This document shows, piece after piece, positions 55,901 to 61,470 of a stretch of 64,000 bases of DNA (positions are counted from its first letter, which is position 1; each line of letters begins with the position of its first letter). Source of the DNA: Albimonas pacifica. Its GTDB lineage: Bacteria; Pseudomonadota; Alphaproteobacteria; Rhodobacterales; Rhodobacteraceae. The stretch spans positions 62,001 to 126,000 of the forward strand of contig NZ_FOQH01000006.1 in NCBI RefSeq assembly GCF_900113695.1, read 5' to 3'. The translations under genes and the position numbers were made by a program. Under the pieces are notes generated by a model. It saw nothing but the letters and a program-made list of their open reading frames with translations, did not search any database and had not been told where the DNA came from.

Positions 55901-56108
55901 GCCCTTCGCGATGTCCATCGCCGGCGGCGTGCTGCTCTCGACCGTGGTCAGCTTCTACTTCACGCCGCCGATGTTCGCCCTGGTCTCGCGCCGCGCGGCG
56001 CCGGCGGGGCAGGGCGCGCTGGCCCCCGCCGCCGCGCCCGCGGACCGCCGCGCCCCGCGCGCGCGCCGCGCCGCCCCCGCCCAGAAGAACCTGTTCGCCG
56101 CCGAGTGA
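52950..56108 (+). CDS. RND efflux permease
   Basis: Predicted 1052-residue inner-membrane proton-driven pump with 12 hydrophobic segments and two large periplasmic loops. The ATG at 52950 (MRTLFYRQARLTALAI) begins the first membrane segment; DPTITNIFANVFTPYPGADPARVEALVTEKIE is the typical first loop. The membrane-4 motif reads GLLVDAAIV (D402, A403): the first acidic residue of the AcrB-type D-D pair is kept and the second replaced, as in many non-HAE1 members. PPMFALVSRR near the end fits the family. It lies 80 bases after the adaptor gene. Confidence 0.92.
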   Translation: MRTLFYRQARLTALAILVLVAAGASAFLTIGRQEDPTITNIFANVFTPYPGADPARVEALVTEKIEAELREIAQIKRITSTSSTGISVINIELSEFLDDAAIDVAWADIRQALRDVARELPEGVPEPEFDDDRTGAFSAISAVTPRDADVPPAILARHAEMLEDRLRALPGVSLVASYGMPEEEVLVTVDPEALGPLGLSAAQVAAAISQADPKVSAGRVRGAATDLLIEVSGEIRSLDRIREIPLAANAAGHATRVGDVATVEKTARVPAPSLARIDGRAAVLVAAKMEEGRQVDAWIRTVKAALADYEATLPGGLEHRLIFDQSGYTAERLSEVAWNMAVGVGLVVAVLFLTLGFRAALVVAAVLPLVGLATLATLNFMGVPIHQMSVTGMIVALGLLVDAAIVMTDEIRRRLAAGMARVEAVGDAVGRLAAPLLASTVTTALTFMPMILLPGPAGDFVGAVAISVVAMLAWSFVVAMTITPALSGWLLPDPARGGGIVANGISGGALGRAFAGSLRLAVRNPVPAVAWALALPVMGFLAFPSLTPQFFPGVDRDQFYIDVEMPAGAALAATEAATEAVDAALAREDGILQTAWVIGESAPSFYYNMTMNRVGAPGFARALITTESNAATARLIPELQSTLGAVAPGARILVRDLVQGPPVQAPVELRLHGDDLALLRRTGDAVRGIVESSPDITSVQTTMEGGAPKLDFVLDEDKARLVGLDLVSVARQLDAALEGVVGGSLVEGSEELPVRVRVGAARRADAGFVETFDVVAPDGRLVPLSTLGEMHVVPSDSAISRRDGERVNTVQAFVRYGVLPEAALAQAQALLDEAGFAPPPGVRLEVGGDADARNETIANLMAPLGLIVTLSIAAVVLTFDSFRLGAVATGVMGLSAGLSILSLAICGYPFGITAVVGVIGSIGVSVNACIIILTALQQDPRAAAGDREAMAEVVLGASRHIVSTTVTTFGGFLPLILGGGGFWPPFAMSIAGGVLLSTVVSFYFTPPMFALVSRRAAPAGQGALAPAAAPADRRAPRARRAAPAQKNLFAAE

Positions 56109-56173
56109 GCGGCGCTGATCCGATCCGGCCCCGGCCGCGTATTCTCCTTCACGATCCAGACAGGGGAGATCGG

Positions 56174-56590
56174 ATGACCCTCGGCGCGCTATACCTCGCC
56201 ACCTTCGCGGTGTTCCTCGTGCTCGACGCGCTGATGCTGACGACGGTGATGAAACCGCTGTTCGACCGGCATATCGGGCATCTGATGCTGGAGGATCCGA
56301 AATTCTCGGTCGCCGGCGCCTTCTACGTCGTCTACGTCGGCGGCATCCTGTGGTTCGCCGCCTGGCCGGCGCTGGGGCCCGAGGGCGGGGGCTGGCGCGC
56401 GGCCGCGCTGAACGGCGCGATCCTGGGCGTGCTGGCCTACGGCACCTACGAGTTCGTGAACATGGCCACCCTCAAGGGCTGGAGCTGGCAGACGGTCGCC
56501 TTCGACACCGTCTGGGGCGGGGTCCTGACCGCGGTCTCGGCCGGGGGCGGCGTCGCCATCCTCCAGGCGCTGGGCATGGGGCGGAGCTGA
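56174..56590 (+). CDS. DUF2177 membrane protein
   Basis: Predicted 138-residue protein with four hydrophobic segments. The pattern YLATFAVFLVLDALMLTTV, a histidine-containing DRHIGHLM, FYVVYVGGILWFA, ATYGTYEFVNMATLKGW-like and WQTVAFDTVWGGVLTA is characteristic of DUF2177. Function unknown. CAGGGGAGATCGG precedes the ATG. It follows the RND permease by 65 bases and may be part of that operon. Confidence 0.85.
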   Translation: MTLGALYLATFAVFLVLDALMLTTVMKPLFDRHIGHLMLEDPKFSVAGAFYVVYVGGILWFAAWPALGPEGGGWRAAALNGAILGVLAYGTYEFVNMATLKGWSWQTVAFDTVWGGVLTAVSAGGGVAILQALGMGRS

Positions 56591-56651
56591 TCCGCCCCTG
56601 CGCGCCCGGGCGGACTTGCCCGGGCCGCCCGCCCGGCGCAGGGTCCGCGCC

Positions 56652-57380
56652 ATGACCGACGCTCTCGCCGATCCGGCCTCGCCCGCCCTCGACCTCCGCG
56701 ACGTCCGCAAGGGCTACGCCACGCCCCAGGGACGCCTGGAGGTGCTGCGCGGCGTCTCCCTGACCCTCGCGCGCGGCGAGAGCCTGGCCCTGACCGGCGA
56801 ATCCGGTTCGGGCAAGAGCACGCTCCTGCACCTCGCCGGCGGGCTCGACACGCCCGACGGGGGCGAGATCCGCGTGGCGGGGCAGGCGACCTCCCGCCTC
56901 GACGACGGCGGGCGGGCGGCGCTGCGCCGCGACCGTGTGGGGCTGGTGTTCCAGCAGTTCAACCTGGCGCCCTCCCTCGACGTGGCCGAGAACCTCGCCT
57001 TCCAGGCCCGCCTCTCCCGGCGCGAGGATCCCGCCTGGACCGCCGAGCTCGCCCGCCGCCTGGGGATCGCCGACCTCCTCTCGCGCTGGCCCGAGCAGCT
57101 CTCGGGCGGCCAGCAGCAGCGGGTCGCCATCGGCCGGGCGCTGGCCGCGCGCCCGGCGCTGATCCTGGCCGACGAGCCCACCGGCGCGCTGGACGAGGCC
57201 GCCGCAGACGCGGCGCTGGCGCTGCTGCTGGAGCTGACGGCCGAGGCCGGGGGCGCGCTGCTGATGGTCACCCACTCGCCCCGCCTCGCCGCGCGTCTCG
57301 ACCGTCGCCTGCACCTGCACGCTGGCGGCCTCGCCGAGCCGCCGGCGGCCGAACCCGCCCCCGGGGCGGTCCGCTCGTGA
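56652..57380 (+). CDS. ABC transporter ATP-binding protein (LolD/MacB type)
   Basis: Predicted 242-residue ATPase. Walker A GESGSGKST (49-57), Q-loop FQQFNLAPSL, signature LSGGQQQRVAIGRAL, Walker B LILADEPTGALDE and H-loop VTHSPRLAARL. The Q-Q-F-N-L region is typical of the MacB/LolD/FtsE-like ATPases that pair with FtsX-fold permeases, one of which follows 37 bases later. The ATG at 56652 is preferred to an upstream alternative codon. Confidence 0.92.
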   Translation: MTDALADPASPALDLRDVRKGYATPQGRLEVLRGVSLTLARGESLALTGESGSGKSTLLHLAGGLDTPDGGEIRVAGQATSRLDDGGRAALRRDRVGLVFQQFNLAPSLDVAENLAFQARLSRREDPAWTAELARRLGIADLLSRWPEQLSGGQQQRVAIGRALAARPALILADEPTGALDEAAADAALALLLELTAEAGGALLMVTHSPRLAARLDRRLHLHAGGLAEPPAAEPAPGAVRS

Positions 57381-57417
57381 GCGGCCGCATCGTCCCCCAC
57401 GGCGCGCAGGCCCCGCG

Positions 57418-59931
57418 ATGACCGCGGCCGCGCGCCTGCCTGCGCCCGCCGGCGCCTCCGCCCGCGCGACGCTGGCGGCGCTGCCCTGGGCGCTGCGCGT
57501 GCTGACCTCGCACTGGCGCCGCCGGCCCCTGCAGCTGCTGGCGCTGCTGGCGGGGCTGGCCGCGGCGACGGCGCTGTGGTCGGGGGTGCAGGCGCTGAAC
57601 GCCCAGGCCCGCGACAGCTACGCCCGCGCCGCCTCAGCCTTCTCGGGCGCGCAGGCGCCCGCGCTGGTCCCCGTCGACGGCGGGCCGATCTCCCAGGCCG
57701 CCTTCGCCGAGCTGCGCCGCGCCGGCTGGCCGGTGTCGCCGCTGGTCGAGGGCTGGATCACCGTCGGCGGGGAGCGCCTGCGCCTGATGGGGATCGAGCC
57801 CGTCACCCTGCCGCCCGCCGCCGGCCTCGCCTTCGCCGGCGAGCAGGCTCTGGCGGGCGAGGCCGAGGACGCGCGCGCCTATCCCGATTTCATCCTGCCC
57901 CCCGGCCGCCTGTTCCTCGCGCCCGAGACCCTGCGCGCCAACGGCTGGTCGCCCGGCGACCGCCCGCAGACCGCCCGCGGCCCGCTGCCGCCGCTCGCCG
58001 CCTCCTCGGCCCCGGCCCCCGGCCTCGCCATCGCCGACATCGGCTTCGCCCAGGCGCTGCTGGGGATGGAGGGCCGCATCTCCCGCCTGCTGCTGGACCC
58101 CGAGCGCGCGCCGCAGGGCGCGCCCGAGGGCTGGCGGCGCCTCGCGCCCGAGCCGCGGGTCGATCCCGGCCGCCTCGCCGACAGCTTCCACCTCAACCTC
58201 ACGGCCTTCGGGGGGCTGAGCTTCATCGTCGGCCTGTTCATCGTCCACGGCGCGGTGGGGCTTGCGGTGGAGCAGCGCCGCCCCCTGTTCCGCACCCTGC
58301 GGGCCTGCGGCCTCTCCGCCCGGGGGCTCGCCGCGGCGCTGGCGATCGAGCTGGGGGCCGCCGCGCTCCTCGCCGGCCTGATCGGCGTGGCGCTGGGCTA
58401 CGCGGTCGCCGCGGCGCTTCTGCCGGACGTGGCGGCAAGCCTGCGCGGCCTCTACGGCGCGCGCGTGCCCGGCGCGCTGTCGCTGTCGCCCGCCTGGTGG
58501 GCGGCGGGGCTGGGCATGAGCCTCGCCGGCGCCGCCCTCGCCGCGGGTCCGGCGCTGGCCCGCGCCGCCGCCGCGCCCCCGCTCGAGAGCGCCCGCCCCG
58601 AGGCCTGGCGCGCCGCCTCGGCCCGCGCCGCCCGCCTGCGCGCCGCCGCCGCCGTGGCGACGGCGCTGGCCGCGGCCGGGCTCGCGCTTTTCGGGCGGGG
58701 GCTGCCGGCGGGGTTCGCGCTGCTGGGCGCGATCCTCGCCGCCGCCGCGCTGGGCCTGCCGCCGCTGCTGGGCTGGGCGCTGGCGCGCGCGCAGGGCCGC
58801 GCCCGCGCGCCGCTCCTGCGCTGGGCGCTGGCCGACGGCCGCCAGCAGCTTCCCGGCCTGTCGCTGGCCCTGACCTCGCTGCTGCTCGCGCTGGCGGTCA
58901 ACATCGGCGTGGGGACCATGGTCGACGGCTTCCGGCTGACCTTCCTCGGCTGGCTCGACGACCGTCTCGCCGCCGAGGTCTACGTGCGCGCCGAGCCCGG
59001 CGCCGCCGATCGTCTGCAGACCTGGCTCGAAGCCCGCCCCGAGATCGAGGCGGTGCTGCCCGAGCCCCGCGCCGAGACGGTCGTCGACGGCTGGCCGGTG
59101 GAGCTCGCAGGCTTCGCCGACCACCCCACCTGGCGGAGCTCCTGGCCGCTGCTCTCGGGCCTGCCGGACGCCTGGGACCGGGTCGCGGCCGGGCAGGGCG
59201 CCCTGATCTCCGAGCAGACCGCGCGCCGCTTCGGCCTCGCCCCCGGCGACGCGCTGGTCATCGGCCCCGGCGCGCCGCTGGAGGTGGCGGGGGTCTTCGC
59301 CGACTACGGCAACGCCCGGGGGCAGGTGCGCCTCTCGGCCGGGACGCTGACCGCCCGCTGGCCGGAGGCCGAGCGCGGCCGCTTCGCGCTGCGCCTGCCC
59401 CCCGCCGACGTCGCCCCCTTGCTCGCGGACCTGCGCCGCGCGCAGGATGCGGGCCTGGCCGAAGCCGCAGACCAGGGCGAGATCCGCCGCCTCAGCCGCG
59501 CCGTGTTCGAGCGGACCTTCGCGGTCACCGCCGCGCTGAACGCGCTGACGCTGGGGGTGGCGGGGATCGCGCTGCTGACCGCGCTGCTGACGCTGGCCGA
59601 GACGCGTCTGCCCCAGGTGGCGCCGCTGTGGGCGATGGGCGTGCGCCGGCGCAGGCTGGCGGCGATCGAGCTCGGCCGGATCCTGGCGCTCGCGGCCCTG
59701 ACCGCGGCGCTGGCGGTTCCGCTGGGGGTGCTGGTCGCCTGGGCCCTGACGGCGGTGGTGAACGTGGAGGCTTTCGGATGGCGCCTGCCCCTGCACCTGT
59801 TCCCCGGCCAGTGGGCGCGCCTCGCCCTGCTGGCGGTGGCCGCGGCCGGCCTCGCCGCCGCGGTCCCGCTCCTGCGCCTCGCCCGCACCCCGCCCGCGCG
59901 GCTCGCCAAGGTCTTCGCCGATGAACGCTGA
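57418..59931 (+). CDS. FtsX-like ABC permease
   Basis: Predicted 837-residue membrane protein with two copies of the FtsX/MacB-like layout: a first membrane segment (about 37-58), a periplasmic part, a three-helix bundle (about 262-400), further segments, a second periplasmic part (about 515-690), and a final three-helix FtsX domain (about 700-830, ending PARLAKVFADER). It is a single long polypeptide doubling the usual subunit, as in LolCE-like mechanotransmitters. With the ATPase and the exported lipocalin-like protein that overlaps its 3-prime end by 11 bases it forms a three-gene operon. Confidence 0.88.
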   Translation: MTAAARLPAPAGASARATLAALPWALRVLTSHWRRRPLQLLALLAGLAAATALWSGVQALNAQARDSYARAASAFSGAQAPALVPVDGGPISQAAFAELRRAGWPVSPLVEGWITVGGERLRLMGIEPVTLPPAAGLAFAGEQALAGEAEDARAYPDFILPPGRLFLAPETLRANGWSPGDRPQTARGPLPPLAASSAPAPGLAIADIGFAQALLGMEGRISRLLLDPERAPQGAPEGWRRLAPEPRVDPGRLADSFHLNLTAFGGLSFIVGLFIVHGAVGLAVEQRRPLFRTLRACGLSARGLAAALAIELGAAALLAGLIGVALGYAVAAALLPDVAASLRGLYGARVPGALSLSPAWWAAGLGMSLAGAALAAGPALARAAAAPPLESARPEAWRAASARAARLRAAAAVATALAAAGLALFGRGLPAGFALLGAILAAAALGLPPLLGWALARAQGRARAPLLRWALADGRQQLPGLSLALTSLLLALAVNIGVGTMVDGFRLTFLGWLDDRLAAEVYVRAEPGAADRLQTWLEARPEIEAVLPEPRAETVVDGWPVELAGFADHPTWRSSWPLLSGLPDAWDRVAAGQGALISEQTARRFGLAPGDALVIGPGAPLEVAGVFADYGNARGQVRLSAGTLTARWPEAERGRFALRLPPADVAPLLADLRRAQDAGLAEAADQGEIRRLSRAVFERTFAVTAALNALTLGVAGIALLTALLTLAETRLPQVAPLWAMGVRRRRLAAIELGRILALAALTAALAVPLGVLVAWALTAVVNVEAFGWRLPLHLFPGQWARLALLAVAAAGLAAAVPLLRLARTPPARLAKVFADER

Positions 59932-61069
59932 TCGCCTGATCCGACTGCTGGGCGCCGCGGCGCTGGCGCTGGCGCTGGGCCTCGACGCGCCCGTCGGGGC
60001 CCAGGGGCAGGCGCAGGCGCAGGGGCAGGGCGCCTCGGGCCTCTCCGGCATGACCGGCGAGGGGACCTCGGCCGGCCAGGGCTACGCCGGCCTCTCGGGC
60101 GGGGGCGAGGGCTACGCGCCCGTCTCCCCCGGCCGCCGCTTCGCCTTCCCCGCCGACCACGGCCCCCACCCGGGCCACCGGATCGAGTGGTGGTACGTCA
60201 CCGCCAACCTCGCCGCGCCCGACGGCCGCGCCTTCGGGGTGCAGTGGACCCTGTTCCGCCAGGCCCTCTCCCCCGATCCGGCGTCCGAGGGCTGGTCCGC
60301 CCCCCAGGTCTGGCTCGCCCACGCCGCCGTCACCTCCGCGCAGGCTCACCGCACCGCCGAGAAGCTCGGCCGCGGCGGCGTCGGCCAGGCGGGGGTGCGG
60401 GCGGAGCCGTTCCGCGCCTGGCTCGACGACTGGCGGCTGGAGAGCCGGGGCGAGGGCTTCTCCCCCCTGCGCCTCGCCGCCCACGGGCCGGGCTTCGCCT
60501 ACGACCTGACGCTCGCCGCCGAGGGCCCGCTGGTCCTGCAGGGGGAGAACGGCTTCTCCCTGAAGTCCGAGGGCGGGCAGGCGAGCTACTACTATTCCCA
60601 CCCGTTCCTGGCCGTCACGGGCGCCCTCACGCTCGACGGCGAGACGGTGCAGGTGACGGGCCGCGCCTGGCTCGACCGCGAGTGGTCGAGCCAGCCTCTG
60701 GCCGGCGACCAGCCCGGCTGGGACTGGTTCGCCCTGCACCTGCCGCGGGGCGAGAAGTTGATGCTCTACCGCCTGCGCCGCGCCGGGGGGGGCGGCTACC
60801 AGGCCTCGTCCTTCATCTCCGCCGACGGCGCGGTCGAGGCGCTCTCCGGCCCCCAGGTGGCGATGGCGCCGATCGAGACCGCCCGCGTCGCGGGGCGCGA
60901 CGTGCCGGTGCGCTGGCGCCTCTCGGTTCCCTCCCGCGGGCTCGAGGTGGTCACCGCCCCCCTGAACCCGCAGGCCTGGATGGGCGACTCCTTTCCCTAC
61001 TGGGAGGGGCCGATCTCCTTCGCCGGCACCCACGACGGCGTCGGCTACATGGAGCTCACCGGCTACTGA
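59921..61069 (+). CDS. AttH/CrtC-type lipocalin-like exported protein
   Basis: Predicted 382-residue protein. A signal peptide (1-27, ending PVGA-Q) precedes a Gln/Gly-rich linker (28-60) and the domain: FPADHGPHPGHRIEWWYVTANL (about 73-94), LAHAAVT, YYYSHPFLAVTGAL, AWLDREWSSQPL and WDWFALHLPRGEKLMLYRLR, all hallmarks of the AttH/carotenoid-1,2-hydratase lipocalin-like family. Its start lies inside the permease gene (11-base overlap), so it works with that transporter. The ligand and cargo are unknown. Confidence 0.88.
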   Translation: MNADRLIRLLGAAALALALGLDAPVGAQGQAQAQGQGASGLSGMTGEGTSAGQGYAGLSGGGEGYAPVSPGRRFAFPADHGPHPGHRIEWWYVTANLAAPDGRAFGVQWTLFRQALSPDPASEGWSAPQVWLAHAAVTSAQAHRTAEKLGRGGVGQAGVRAEPFRAWLDDWRLESRGEGFSPLRLAAHGPGFAYDLTLAAEGPLVLQGENGFSLKSEGGQASYYYSHPFLAVTGALTLDGETVQVTGRAWLDREWSSQPLAGDQPGWDWFALHLPRGEKLMLYRLRRAGGGGYQASSFISADGAVEALSGPQVAMAPIETARVAGRDVPVRWRLSVPSRGLEVVTAPLNPQAWMGDSFPYWEGPISFAGTHDGVGYMELTGY

Positions 61070-61120
61070 CCCGAGGCGCCCCGCCCGCCGCCGGGGCCCA
61101 TGGCGCGACGCCCGCCGGGC

Positions 61121-61423
61121 CTCGCAGAGCGCCTGTTCTCCGGAGCCGTCTCTCGCTGATGCCGATCGGAGCGACTCGCCCGCAGGGGTCAAGGATCGCG
61201 CAGCGACCGGCGAAGCCGGCTTGTCCTTGACCCCTGCGGGCGAGTCGCTCAGGCATCAGAAGCGAGAGACGGATCCGGAGGACAGGCGCGGGCCCTGTTC
61301 TTTGGTGAGTCAGGAGCCCGCCGGAGGCTCCCGCCCCCTGCCAGCCTCTCCCTCCCCCTGCCGGCCTCTCCCTCCCCCGCGACCCTCGCGACGCAGCCAA
61401 GCCCGCCCGCAGGGCGCCTGCGG
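61121..61423. repeat. Long palindromic repeat, copy B
   Basis: The same nested palindrome as at 48.1 kb: outer arms 61129-61156 and 61262-61289 are identical to copy A; GATGCC/GGCATC; the perfect 27-bp arms 61169-61195 and 61224-61250 differ from copy A at three positions on each side that keep pairing; the inner hairpin is CCGGC-GAA-GCCGG. The shared tail follows (GGAGCC hairpin at 61313-61331 and CCCGCAGG-GCG-CCTGCGG at about 61405-61423). Between them is a short CT-rich duplication absent from copy A. It lies between convergent genes. Confidence 0.9.
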
Positions 61424-61436
61424 GCCCGCAAGCGAA

Positions 61437-61462
61437 ACGGCCGCCCCCTGGGGGGCGGCCGT
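61437..61462 (-). terminator. Terminator of the leftward RND gene
   Basis: A perfect 12-bp stem (ACGGCCGCCCCC at 61437-61448 and its complement at 61451-61462). In the leftward direction it is followed by TTTCGC. It lies 9 bases beyond the stop codon. Confidence 0.75.
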
Positions 61463-61470
61463 CCGTGTCT

